Source of the DNA: an uncultured Bacilli bacterium
GTDB lineage: Bacteria; Bacillota_I; Bacilli_A; RF39; UBA660
Assembly: GCA_947630435.1 (NCBI GenBank)
Contig: CANRHO010000001.1
Coordinates: 1 to 41,855 of the forward strand
DNA: 41,855 nucleotides
Direction: 5' to 3'
Part shown: piece by piece, positions 16,507 through 25,252 of the stretch
Position numbering within the stretch: position 1 is the stretch's first letter
Layout: the number at the start of each line of letters is the position of its first letter
Translations under genes and position numbers: made by a program
Notes under the pieces: generated by a model
Told to the model about the DNA's origin: nothing
Database searches by the model: none
Seen by the model: only the letters and a program-made list of their open reading frames with translations

Positions 16507-17250
16507 TTAGTTACTATGATTTTGTTTTTTTAATTCTAACAACTGACTATAATCTATTGATGCGTAATTCCCTAATAGTGTACAGTAGTCTTCTGCCGTT
16601 GTAACTTTTATATTTCCTCTATTTCCATTAACTAAATGACAATTAATTCCGTTTTTAAACATTAAACCACAAGAATCAACTATACCCTCATATTTAGGAT
16701 TTGTTTTTCTTTCTTTTAAATGCATTTTATATATATCATCTAAATAAAAACATTGTGGAGCCTGAGCTGTATACATAATTTTTCGTTCGGGCATTTTTGT
16801 TACTTTAACCCCATCCATACTCATAACAGGAGTTTCAAAACATGGAGTAACAGTTATTGCGCTTCCATGACGTTCTACCGAATCAACACATTCATTAATC
16901 GTTTCTTTACTTACTAAAGGTCTTACACCATCATGAATTAATACAACTGCATTATCATAATCTTTTTTTACTTCACTTAACCCAATAAAAATCGAATCTT
17001 GACCTGTATCACCTCCAGGAAATACTCTTTTAACTTTTGTAATACCATACTTACTAACCAAAGACTCTAGATAATCAACATAATCTTTAACACACGCGAT
17101 ATATATATAGTCAATTTTTTCATTTGATTCAAATAATTCAAGCGTATGAACAATAATCTCCTTTCCTTGAACTTTCAAAAACTGTTTTGGAATCTCGGCA
17201 CCCATTCTTTGCCCAATTCCTCCGGCAAATATAATCGCAATCTTTTTCAT
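16507..17250 (-). CDS. IspD/TarI-like CTP:alditol-phosphate cytidylyltransferase
   Basis: A 247-residue nucleotidyltransferase with the complete CTP-binding set: FAGGIGQRMG with PKQF (about 8-29), HDGVRPLV, TAQAPQCF and GNIKVTTAEDY. Family members make CDP-methylerythritol (IspD) or CDP-ribitol (TarI). Its place beside an SDR and one gene group away from a CDP-glycerol-transferase-like protein argues for a polyol-phosphate donor of a surface polymer rather than isoprenoid synthesis. ATG 17250 is preceded by GGAGG; an upstream in-frame start at 17331 would skip that site. It is the first gene of a transcript that continues through the SDR, GtrA and GH25 genes. Confidence 0.85.
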   Translation of the reverse strand: MKKIAIIFAGGIGQRMGAEIPKQFLKVQGKEIIVHTLELFESNEKIDYIYIACVKDYVDYLESLVSKYGITKVKRVFPGGDTGQDSIFIGLSEVKKDYDNAVVLIHDGVRPLVSKETINECVDSVERHGSAITVTPCFETPVMSMDGVKVTKMPERKIMYTAQAPQCFYLDDIYKMHLKERKTNPKYEGIVDSCGLMFKNGINCHLVNGNRGNIKVTTAEDYCTLLGNYASIDYSQLLELKKQNHSN

Positions 17251-17301
17251 AATTTTCCTCCATAATAGCGTTATATTATTCATATATCTTTTTATAATTT
17301 T

Positions 17302-17331
17302 ATCATAATAAATACTATTAATCAAACTCAA
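17302..17331 (-). promoter_or_regulatory. Promoter of the cytidylyltransferase-SDR-gtrA-GH25 transcript
   Basis: Minus strand TTGAGT (17331-17326), 18-base spacer, TATGAT (17307-17302). A nine-base inverted repeat, TTAATCAAA near 17319 with TTTGATTAA near 17353, overlaps the -35 side and could be an operator or the end of the upstream transcript. Confidence 0.4.
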
Positions 17332-17400
17332 TACTATCTTTAAAACGTTTCGTGAATTTGATTAAATATATTTTTATACCTTATAAATAGGTACACTACA

Positions 17401-18276
17401 CTAATTTTTTTTCTTTTTATTACCTATAACAAAATCATAATTTGTAAAAACATCTTTTTTTATTTCAATAGACTTATTTAACTTGTGAAAATCAGACATT
17501 TTTTTAATTTGTTCAAATCTATTTTTATTGTATTTTTTTTCTAACTCAAATTGTAAGACATGAGGACTTATATTATTAAATACTGGTATTTTATCAAACT
17601 CTTCTTTATATTCATCACAAGCAATTGAAAAAGCCAAATGAAATAAAAAGTAATTAGATAATGCATTTTCCTTCTTCCAATACTCAAAAAGAAGTTTTTG
17701 TGTTGCAACTAATATAGGGTTATTTTTACATGAATTAATTAGCCAACTAGAAGATTTTATAGGCATTTTATCAACTCTATCAAGTGAAATTTCTTTATAA
17801 ACAAAAAGAGGCTCTTTAGTTATATATAATGGTTCACTATCCGCTGTACAAAACACCGTGGAATCAAGCCATAAACCGCCATGCTTTATTAATAAATTAG
17901 TTCTCAAAAGATCTGAAAAATGAGTCTTTGAAATAATACCTTTTTCGTATTTTTCAATAATATAATCAGGAAAATCAGTATATTTTTTGTAGTTATTCTC
18001 TGTTAAAATAACAATTTCTTTATTAGGCATGGTTTTTTTTACTGATTCCACGCATTTTTGAACTAAAACTGGTGCATTTTCTAAACCCTGAAACCAACAT
18101 ACAAAAATCTTGTTTGAAAATACTTTTTTATAATTACCATGATAAAAAGTATCAATAATATTTTGATAATCTTTTTTTAGCTTTATTTTTAAATTATGTT
18201 GTATTTCAATGTCTTTTGCTATTTTATTATTAATAAAATGATATTTAATATTACGAATCTTTCTTATTATATTCAC
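17401..18276 (-). CDS. Capsular polysaccharide synthesis glycosyltransferase (GT32-like)
   Basis: A 291-residue cytoplasmic transferase of the capsular polysaccharide synthesis family. Seen are IFVCWFQGLENAP (about 57-69), typical of the N-terminal strand, and HFSDLLRTNLLIKHGG followed by LWLDST (119-140), which contains the acidic DxD-like site for metal and nucleotide sugar. The start is GTG at 18276, overlapping the TGA of the upstream gene as GTGA. It is the last gene of the flippase transcript. Sugar donor and linkage are unknown. The C-terminus is very basic (GNKKKKN), consistent with membrane association. Confidence 0.82.
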   Translation of the reverse strand: MNIIRKIRNIKYHFINNKIAKDIEIQHNLKIKLKKDYQNIIDTFYHGNYKKVFSNKIFVCWFQGLENAPVLVQKCVESVKKTMPNKEIVILTENNYKKYTDFPDYIIEKYEKGIISKTHFSDLLRTNLLIKHGGLWLDSTVFCTADSEPLYITKEPLFVYKEISLDRVDKMPIKSSSWLINSCKNNPILVATQKLLFEYWKKENALSNYFLFHLAFSIACDEYKEEFDKIPVFNNISPHVLQFELEKKYNKNRFEQIKKMSDFHKLNKSIEIKKDVFTNYDFVIGNKKKKN

Positions 18277-19424
18277 CTTTTAAATACCTCCTTTAAAATG
18301 AATTTAGCAATGTCTTTGCTTGAATTTGGATTTTGGTTTAAACCAAGGTTTTTCATGTAATTATCCAAATCTTTATGGTAAGAATTAATGTTAAAGTTAA
18401 TAATATTGTCTTCAAGTTCTTTTTGTGTTTTTGCAAATGGAAATGGCATGTCTTTATAAGGTAAATTAAAATCTCGATTTTTTACGTATTCGTCATAATC
18501 ATTAGCATATATATAACACGTTTTTTTCATCATAGCAAAATCAAACATAGTAGATGAGTAATCCGTTATCATAACATCCGAAAAAACCTCTAGTTCATTC
18601 ATATCTTTAACAAATGATGCATTAATAATTTTTTCTGAATATTTAAAATAATCTGCTTTATTAGAAATATTAGGATGTAATTTAATTAAAGTCACCCACT
18701 CTTTTTTATCTTTTTTAGAAAGAACATCCATAATTTTATTAAAATCCAAATCATAGCAATCTAAATTTTCATCATCTCTAAAGGTTGGACAGTATAGTAA
18801 AATTTTCTTATCATTAGAAATATTAAATAGTTTTCTATACTTAGAACGTATTTTTTTATTATCTGATTTTTTTAAAAAAACGTCGTATTCTGGCCACCCT
18901 AATTCAATAAAATCTCCGTTATACCAAAAGCTTCTTTTAAAAACATCTTTTTGCCAGGTGCTGCTAGCTACCATATAATCAGTCATTGCTGCATCTTTTT
19001 GAGCATATTCTACATATTCCTTAGATAGTGAATTAATGGCGTCTTTTTCTACTTTTTTAGCACCAATACCACCATGCCATGCTTGAATATAAATTTGAGT
19101 TTTTCTTTTACGTGCAAAATAACATTTCCTAGAATTACCAATCCATAATTTAGCAGTAACATGCTCATAAATTGATCTAACCGAATTATATTTAACTTTT
19201 TTAACATAATTAGGCAAAGTAGCATCACCATATATATCATAACAAACCAAGCAAATTATTTTCAAAGACTTATCCATTTTATATAATTCATCAACAATAA
19301 GTTTTGGATTGCCAAGATATCCTTTTCCATTAAAGCAATCAACTACTATTTTCTTTTCATCAATTCTAAAGACGCGAAACAAATACCAACATATTTTTTT
19401 TATAAAAACTTTAATTTTTACCAT
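18273..19424 (-). CDS. CDP-glycerol/CDP-polyol glycerophosphotransferase-like protein (TagB/TagF family)
   Basis: A 383-residue peripheral membrane transferase of the CDP-glycerol glycerophosphotransferase family. It has QAWHGGIGAKK with the family's catalytic-type His (116-119), KLHPN (His250) and TDYSSTMFDF (288-295). Members transfer glycerol- or ribitol-phosphate from CDP donors to teichoic acids or capsules. At one domain it is closer in size to single-addition enzymes such as TagB than to long polymerases. An IspD/TarI-like donor synthase is encoded in the next gene group, so ribitol- or another polyol-phosphate is a reasonable guess. GAGGTG precedes ATG 19424; the start overlaps the flippase gene by 14 bases. 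Confidence 0.87.
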   Translation of the reverse strand: MVKIKVFIKKICWYLFRVFRIDEKKIVVDCFNGKGYLGNPKLIVDELYKMDKSLKIICLVCYDIYGDATLPNYVKKVKYNSVRSIYEHVTAKLWIGNSRKCYFARKRKTQIYIQAWHGGIGAKKVEKDAINSLSKEYVEYAQKDAAMTDYMVASSTWQKDVFKRSFWYNGDFIELGWPEYDVFLKKSDNKKIRSKYRKLFNISNDKKILLYCPTFRDDENLDCYDLDFNKIMDVLSKKDKKEWVTLIKLHPNISNKADYFKYSEKIINASFVKDMNELEVFSDVMITDYSSTMFDFAMMKKTCYIYANDYDEYVKNRDFNLPYKDMPFPFAKTQKELEDNIINFNINSYHKDLDNYMKNLGLNQNPNSSKDIAKFILKEVFKR

Positions 19425-20952
19425 TAACTACACCTCTTGATAACTTTTTTTTAATCAAAATAATAAAATATTTTCTATCTTCTTTACTAAACATGATTAA
19501 GTAATTAACTATTAATCCGATAGCTCCGCAAAGTATTATCATCAAAATTAATATCATCCAAGAATCTATGTTAAATAAGCTATATACAAAGTAATCAATA
19601 CCTAGCAAAATTAAATTAACCAATAGATATCTAAATATCTCCGGGTAAAAGGTTGTTTTTTTAACTCCTAAACAATGAGCTGAATACAAAGGTGTATAAG
19701 TAAGATTTTTTATTGCACCAGTAACGGAAGATACTAAAGCAACCGCAATAACTCCTAAATTAGTATGTTTTATTAAAACAAGAACAATTAACGTGTTAAA
19801 TAAGCCTATGAAAACATGTAATAAGGAATTAACTTTTAATTTGTTGGTAATGGTAAATACTTGCCATAAAGGAACAATTATGCTTGATGCAATTAAAGAA
19901 ACAATTGAAACAATAGATAAAATTGTTAAAAGTTTAATATCTTGATTAGGAACCCATAATGAATAAAAAGACGTTCCAAAAATAAGAAAAAAACACATAG
20001 AGCAACTAGCGAATACACCAGTCAATTTCATGGATAACTTAAAATCCTGAACGACAACATCCATTTTACCCTTAGCATAATCAATCGTTTGTTGTGGTGA
20101 AAAAATGCCCGCAAACGTTGAAATAAAAGCACTTAAATTTGTGGTAATGGTTTTTACAATGGCAAATTGCCCCATCGCTAATGGATTAATAAACAAGTTT
20201 GTAATTAATAAATCTAGGCCATCTGTTAATATTTGTCCTAATTTTGTAACGGTATTCCATACACCAGATTTAATAATTTCAATTATTGACTTAATATCAA
20301 AATAACGTTTTTTTACCTTTATATCAGGTAATAATTTTTTCGTATAATACATGTTTTTTATCAATTGATATATTGATACAATGCAAGATGCAAAGCCTAC
20401 GTACAAAACATATGGTTTAAACACTATAAATGCTACAATAAGTATTATAGCCTTTAAAGCATACGAAATAATATTAACCTTTGCATTTAAATCTAATCTA
20501 TTTGTAGCAAACGTAGTAGTTGAATATGATGAATTAATGAGGCTTAAAATAAAATTAATAAAAATAAATAAGAATAATAATTTTACATCAAAAACCATGT
20601 TAGAAGGAATTGATAAAATATCATTCAAAAAGAAAACCATTATTAAAGACGGTAGCAATAATAATAAACCAATAAAGATATTTGCATATACAGAACTAGT
20701 AAAATATTTATTAGCTTTTTCATAATTTCCCTTGTGGATTTCTATCGTAACAAATCTACCTATCATAGAGTTAAAAGCAATCGTAAGTAAACTTGCATAA
20801 GTAACAAAATTATTAGCTAATGTAATAAAGCCATTAGCTTCTACCCCTACGTTTTTAGTTATGTATGGCGTAAGAAAAAAGTTAATACCTATATTAACGC
20901 AAAAGGCAAATATAGTTGAAGTCATATTTAATATCATTTGTTTGTTTTTCAT
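19411..20952 (-). CDS. Wzx-type polysaccharide flippase (MATE/MOP superfamily)
   Basis: A 513-residue membrane protein with about 14 hydrophobic helices, beginning with the pattern FCVNIGINFFLTPYITKNVG and the following GVEANGFITLANNFVTYASLLTIAF seen in the polysaccharide transporter family. Such proteins move undecaprenyl-diphosphate-linked repeat units to the outer leaflet. With the Wzy/ligase-like protein encoded further upstream, this suggests Wzx/Wzy-type assembly. It is the first gene of its transcript, with AAGGAG before ATG 20952 and a good promoter upstream. Confidence 0.88.
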   Translation of the reverse strand: MKNKQMILNMTSTIFAFCVNIGINFFLTPYITKNVGVEANGFITLANNFVTYASLLTIAFNSMIGRFVTIEIHKGNYEKANKYFTSSVYANIFIGLLLLLPSLIMVFFLNDILSIPSNMVFDVKLLFLFIFINFILSLINSSYSTTTFATNRLDLNAKVNIISYALKAIILIVAFIVFKPYVLYVGFASCIVSIYQLIKNMYYTKKLLPDIKVKKRYFDIKSIIEIIKSGVWNTVTKLGQILTDGLDLLITNLFINPLAMGQFAIVKTITTNLSAFISTFAGIFSPQQTIDYAKGKMDVVVQDFKLSMKLTGVFASCSMCFFLIFGTSFYSLWVPNQDIKLLTILSIVSIVSLIASSIIVPLWQVFTITNKLKVNSLLHVFIGLFNTLIVLVLIKHTNLGVIAVALVSSVTGAIKNLTYTPLYSAHCLGVKKTTFYPEIFRYLLVNLILLGIDYFVYSLFNIDSWMILILMIILCGAIGLIVNYLIMFSKEDRKYFIILIKKKLSRGVVNGKN

Positions 20953-20998
20953 TAGGTACTCCTTACATATTTAGCAATGTTTGACTATATATAATAAA

Positions 20999-21027
20999 AT
21001 TATAACACACTAATTATAACAAGTAAA
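20999..21027 (-). promoter_or_regulatory. Promoter of the flippase transcript
   Basis: Minus strand TTTACT (21027-21022), 17-base spacer, perfect TATAAT (21004-20999), ending 46 bases before the flippase start. Confidence 0.6.
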
Positions 21028-21078
21028 ATAAAACCAGTATGAAATTTTTTTTGTGGCGCAACAAAATAAAAAGTATAT

Positions 21079-21122
21079 TATAAAATAAAAATTTGGTATT
21101 TATCTTAAAGATTAAATACCAA
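21079..21122 (-). terminator. Terminator at the end of the main glycosyltransferase transcript
   Basis: On the minus strand TTGGTATTTA and TAAATACCAA form a ten-base-pair stem around a ten-base loop (21122-21093), followed by AATTTTTATTTTA. It lies 35 bases past the SGNH gene and closes the long operon. Confidence 0.8.
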
Positions 21123-21157
21123 AAATCAAAGAATTAAATGTTTTTTAAAAAAACAAT

Positions 21158-21994
21158 TCAATATTTTTCATAACTATATTTAATACACTTATTATCAATA
21201 TAATTCAGTATCAATTGATTTGTTTTATCATCATAATGAAGCCCATCATAAGTTTCAAAATTAACATTGTTAAACGAATCACAACTATACATATTTATGC
21301 GTTTGTTATTTTCTAAAAGTTCATCTATTTTGCTATTAAAATCCATTATCTTATGGTTTCTAACTTCTGCCATAATATCATCATAAAGCTCTTTATTTTG
21401 AACAGGATTAACCGATAACAAGTAAAAATTAACATCGCTGTAATTATCAGCTAATTTTTTATATAAAGAAAAATATTCTACAACTCTATCTTCAATGTTA
21501 TCAACTACCCTCGTATCATTAACACCCATGTTAATAACCACATGGTATTTATGGTTTTTATTACGATTATCTAATTCTTGAATTAGTTTTGGATAAGCAA
21601 TATCTTTAAACCAAGTTATTGTAGCCCCACCTTTTGCAATAAAACTAAAATTATCTGGTATATTTAAGTCTTCCGCATCATTTTCAATAAATTCCATGCG
21701 GGAATCACCTATTACAATAACTTTGTTAGTTTTAATTAACGAAAAATCATTATTTTTATTAATTTTAGAAAAACAACCTTCCAAAGTAAATAAATTATCA
21801 GTAAAAATAATATTGAAAACACATATTAAAACAACCAAAAAAATTATAAAAGAAAATATGTTAAAAAATAATATAAACTTTTTGTTATTATTCTTGAAGA
21901 TGATAATGGTAACTAGTAAAATAAAGAAAATTAATATTATGCTTAACAATATATCTAAATTTTTATCACATAAACCTTTATATATTTTTATCAA
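21158..21994 (-). CDS. Membrane-anchored SGNH-family hydrolase/esterase
   Basis: From the TTG start at 21994 (278 residues): two membrane helices (about 14-33 and 41-64), then an outward SGNH domain with nucleophile motif VIGDSRM (Ser about 98), the block III GVND, and the C-terminal DGLHYDD with catalytic Asp (about 250) and His (about 253). The family removes or adds acyl groups on glycans and lipids. An acyltransferase-3 gene in the same operon suggests the two act together in O-acetylation. The TTG is six bases after GAGGTG; an earlier TTG at 22018 lies upstream of this site. Confidence 0.8.
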   Translation of the reverse strand: MIKIYKGLCDKNLDILLSIILIFFILLVTIIIFKNNNKKFILFFNIFSFIIFLVVLICVFNIIFTDNLFTLEGCFSKINKNNDFSLIKTNKVIVIGDSRMEFIENDAEDLNIPDNFSFIAKGGATITWFKDIAYPKLIQELDNRNKNHKYHVVINMGVNDTRVVDNIEDRVVEYFSLYKKLADNYSDVNFYLLSVNPVQNKELYDDIMAEVRNHKIMDFNSKIDELLENNKRINMYSCDSFNNVNFETYDGLHYDDKTNQLILNYIDNKCIKYSYEKY

Positions 21995-22030
21995 TATTTT
22001 CACCTCGGATCTTATCAATAAAAAGAAAAT

Positions 22031-22510
22031 TTAATTATTGGAAATAAACTCGTTAATTTTTTTAACAATATTATCATTATTAAATTCCCATTCTTTTGGT
22101 TTGAATTTTTTTATTTTTTTAAGTACATCTTTTAATTTATCTTTTTCATCTAATTTTAAAATATAGCCTTCTTCATAAAAATTATCCACTATTTGCTTTT
22201 GGTGATCATTGGTATGTTCTTTATACTTAGAAAGTCTTGCAGACGCTATAACTTTCTTTTTATGTTTTAAGCCGGTTAATATGCTACCTACTCCCCCATG
22301 AGTAATTAAAATATCGCATGAGCTAATGTATTTTTCAAAATCTTCCATTTTTATATAATCAAATATTTTCATTTTATCTGATTCATATTTTGTATATCCA
22401 GCTTGAATGATTACTTCTTCTTTTATTTCACCTTTATTAATAGAATTTTCAATTATTTTTAAAAGTCTACTAAAACTTTTATCTTGTGTTCCTAATGTAA
22501 CAAAAATCAT
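22031..22510 (-). CDS. Alg13/PssE-like catalytic subunit of a two-part glycosyltransferase
   Basis: A 159-residue GT28 C-terminal-type protein beginning MIFVTLGTQ, with a nucleotide-sugar binding loop THGGVGSILTGLKHKKKVI and a following KYKEHTNDHQKQIV. In Alg13/Alg14 and the capsular Cps14G/Cps14F or PssE/PssD pairs this subunit binds the UDP-sugar and needs the membrane partner encoded just upstream. ATG 22510 has GGAGGT upstream; starts further upstream fall inside the partner gene. In capsule systems the pair often adds the second sugar to the lipid-linked primer. Confidence 0.85.
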   Translation of the reverse strand: MIFVTLGTQDKSFSRLLKIIENSINKGEIKEEVIIQAGYTKYESDKMKIFDYIKMEDFEKYISSCDILITHGGVGSILTGLKHKKKVIASARLSKYKEHTNDHQKQIVDNFYEEGYILKLDEKDKLKDVLKKIKKFKPKEWEFNNDNIVKKINEFISNN

Positions 22511-22518
22511 GTGACCTC

Positions 22519-22989
22519 CTAAAATAAACTCCCCCAATATTTAGCTTTTGGATAAAGCTTTAACATATCTTTCCACTGTACTAAAAATAAATCAGCAAAT
22601 TTATAAACGTATTTACCCGTTATTGTTTTTGAATTTCTATTAGCAAACGTTTCAATAAAAATAATTTTACTACCAAATATTTTACCAATTAAGCACATCG
22701 GGCCAGCAATATGAGCACCAGTTGAAATAATGTATTGTGGTCTTATTTTAATAAATAAAAATAATTCAATAAAACAGTTAATTAAAAGCTTAAAAACATA
22801 TGAAAATTTATGATCTTTAGTTCCATAAATAACATAGTTTATTCTTTTGCCATACTCTTTTTTTAATTCTTTATTTACCTTTGTTTTTTCTGTAATTATA
22901 TGATAATCATATTTATTAAACATTTTTTTAAGTTGTAAGAGCTCAGTCAAATGACCTCCTGTACTTGAAATAAATAATACTTTTTTCAC
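22519..22989 (-). CDS. Alg14/PssD-like membrane-anchoring subunit of a two-part glycosyltransferase
   Basis: A 156-residue protein with the Alg14 family start VLFISSTGGHLTELLQL, a central hydrophobic segment (about 68-85) that associates with membrane, and ISTGAHIAGPMCLIGKIFGSKIIFIE followed by TFANRNSKTITGK. In this family the protein binds the lipid-linked acceptor and recruits the Alg13-like subunit, encoded eight bases downstream. The start is GTG at 22989 with GGGAG upstream. A moderate promoter match (TTGTAA, 17 bases, TAAAAT, 23038-23010) lies in the 74-base gap before it. Confidence 0.83.
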   Translation of the reverse strand: MKKVLFISSTGGHLTELLQLKKMFNKYDYHIITEKTKVNKELKKEYGKRINYVIYGTKDHKFSYVFKLLINCFIELFLFIKIRPQYIISTGAHIAGPMCLIGKIFGSKIIFIETFANRNSKTITGKYVYKFADLFLVQWKDMLKLYPKAKYWGSLF

Positions 22990-23063
22990 AATCTAAATCT
23001 CCCGTTAATATTTTATCAATTTTTAGTTTATATTACAATTACAAAATCACCTTTATATATGTA

Positions 23064-25148
23064 TTAAAATGTTTTAGTTTTTCTTATTTTACAAAATAAC
23101 GCATCTATTCCCGGAATACTAGCAACGATTATAATAGGAACATAATGTACTAAATATCTTGCTGAAGATTCCCATAAAGAAAGAAATACAATCAATCCAA
23201 ATAATGCAATATAAACAACATTACAATCATTTGTTTTTTTTACAAACGCCGTAATAGCACTAACTACTATAGAAAAGTAAAGAAAAATAATTAATCCTGT
23301 ATCTTTTATATAGTAAATGGAAAAATATTTACCATCAGAACAAATGATTTCCTGTACTATATTTTTTTCCATAATTTTATTTTCAGATATGGTTCTACTA
23401 CCATGAAAAGTTCCATCTCCCCAAGTGAAAAGCGCTTTTCGATATAGAAAACTTATATATCCAGTAACTTTATAACTTTTCATTTTTTCTTTAATCTTTT
23501 TTATATGACCTTTAATCATATTCTCACGTGTTCCCAAGGAATATGTATAATTATACAATTTAGCATTATATACCCCAATATAATCTTTACCTTCCACATT
23601 TGATGGATATTCATATAACCCCATCATAATCCAATGACTATAAGGAAGTGCTCCAGTTTTTGTTGCTTTAAAAAAATCAATATGATTCTCAACCAACCTT
23701 AAGAAGGAAAAAGAACAAATCATTGTAAGTATAATAATACCCATTGTTTTTATATTTTGATTAAACTTAAATCTAAATAAAACATCAACTATGATAGCTA
23801 TAAGCATAATAACACAAGTAAACTTAATTTTAATTCCAATAACAGCTAAAATACCTATTAAAATGGATAAAAAAATTTTTTTACGATCATACTTCATATC
23901 TCTAATATAGACATAACAACATAAAATAGCTATGGGAATTGGTAACGCTAAAGTATCAGTATAAAATACTGGTAAATATAAATAAAAAGCAGAAGATAAT
24001 AATATTAAAATCATCGCACATAAGATATTTTTATTCCCAAATAATTTCTTAATTGTTAATATGGTTAAAATTGCTGAGATATCAACAACAATAAGATTCA
24101 AAACATGAGTTGCAACCAAAGAATATTTTAATAAATGAAAATAGTTTAAAATTTTAAATAAAATAGCTTCAATAACAAATAAATACTTGTTATTGGGAAA
24201 AGTGGAGAAATAATTATAATTTATTCCATCCATGTTTCCAATCGCAAAATTTTTTGCCGATTCATAAACAACCTTCCAATCCCATCCAGGATTGTTCTTG
24301 GCAAAATATAAAACAAGAATTTGTAAAATAATAAATATAATTCCTAAAATAGTATAAACAATAAATTTTTTCTTTTTATTACTATTGATATTATTAATTC
24401 CTAAATAAACAAGTGGAAACAACAAGAAAACTAATATAAAAGCAATAATGTTATTTTTTGTAGTTGCTACACTTAAAACGGTTTTATTATTAAAAATAAT
24501 TCCAATGATAAAAGAAGCAAAAACAAAAGTAAAAATTAGTAAAAAAATTCGAATCAAAATAGGCATTTTTTCATTTTTTATATTTTTCATATTTATTTTT
24601 TTTATATTATTTTTATTAACTAAATATGCTTCCTTTGCATATTCCAATGCCTGCCTATCGTTTTTTATGGAATCAGAATAAAAACGATTCATTTCTCTTT
24701 TAGGATATTCTTTTTTATACCGATTTACTTTTTCAATACCCATACAATTTTTAGATTTAAATTCACCAGTATGTTTGTCTACTTTTGTAGCAATAACATG
24801 AACATTTAATATTTTTTCTAATGGTTTTAATAAAAATTCTGGAGACGCTGAGATAATCAAATCAAATTTTTCTTTTTGTTTTAAATACCAAGGTTTTATT
24901 TTAAAGAGATTTTCCTTCCAAAAATCATCAACGTATTGATCAACATTATCTATTTTCTTTAAGAAAGAAAATGCTTTTTCCTTAAAATAAGTTTTATTTT
25001 TTATTTTAAATATGTAAAGTAAAAAAACCAATATTTGAACTGGTAAACATAATAAAATTCTTTTATTTCTTTTAAGGCAAAAGAAATAAAAATCTATACT
25101 AGAATCTCCATCATAAATGGTTTTATCAAAATCATAAGCGTTTATCAT
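23064..25148 (-). CDS. HAD-IB phosphatase fused to a GT-C membrane glycosyltransferase
   Basis: A 694-residue two-domain protein. Residues 1-190 are a HAD phosphatase: DFDKT (Asp6, Asp8, Thr10), SASPE (about 100-104) and YSDSIKNDR (Asp159, Asp164), with a hydrophobic cap stretch at 31-48. Residues about 196-690 carry about ten membrane helices of GT-C type with the first-loop acid in GWDWKVVYE (Asp290), FSTFPNN (about 314-320), HWIMMG (505-510) and LWES near the C-terminus. The GT-C half resembles the protein at 36069-38216. HAD enzymes of this group serve as 5-phosphatase after UbiA-type phosphoribosyl transfer; a UbiA gene lies in the operon. Function of the fusion is inferred. AGGAG precedes ATG 25148. 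Confidence 0.82.
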   Translation of the reverse strand: MINAYDFDKTIYDGDSSIDFYFFCLKRNKRILLCLPVQILVFLLYIFKIKNKTYFKEKAFSFLKKIDNVDQYVDDFWKENLFKIKPWYLKQKEKFDLIISASPEFLLKPLEKILNVHVIATKVDKHTGEFKSKNCMGIEKVNRYKKEYPKREMNRFYSDSIKNDRQALEYAKEAYLVNKNNIKKINMKNIKNEKMPILIRIFLLIFTFVFASFIIGIIFNNKTVLSVATTKNNIIAFILVFLLFPLVYLGINNINSNKKKKFIVYTILGIIFIILQILVLYFAKNNPGWDWKVVYESAKNFAIGNMDGINYNYFSTFPNNKYLFVIEAILFKILNYFHLLKYSLVATHVLNLIVVDISAILTILTIKKLFGNKNILCAMILILLSSAFYLYLPVFYTDTLALPIPIAILCCYVYIRDMKYDRKKIFLSILIGILAVIGIKIKFTCVIMLIAIIVDVLFRFKFNQNIKTMGIIILTMICSFSFLRLVENHIDFFKATKTGALPYSHWIMMGLYEYPSNVEGKDYIGVYNAKLYNYTYSLGTRENMIKGHIKKIKEKMKSYKVTGYISFLYRKALFTWGDGTFHGSRTISENKIMEKNIVQEIICSDGKYFSIYYIKDTGLIIFLYFSIVVSAITAFVKKTNDCNVVYIALFGLIVFLSLWESSARYLVHYVPIIIVASIPGIDALFCKIRKTKTF

Positions 25149-25252
25149 AATAACTAAACTCCTAACAAATAAAGTTTTTATATATATATTATTTTAATAA
25201 AAATACTATAAAGAAAGTAAAAAGAAAATATAAACATGATTTATTTTTCTCA

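Noticed and set aside
17340..17362. A cre (CcpA)-like site around AAACGTTT upstream of the cytidylyltransferase gene
   Set aside because: Only about 10 of 14 positions match, the outer half-sites are wrong, and it is upstream of a weakly supported promoter.
19049..19240. Second minus-strand frame inside the CDP-glycerol-transferase-like gene
   Set aside because: Frame-shifted shadow of the conserved WHGG region without its own start site or recognisable family.
22031..22989. One glycosyltransferase gene split by a frameshift
   Set aside because: The two parts are the normal separate Alg13-like and Alg14-like subunits, each with its own start and ribosome binding site.
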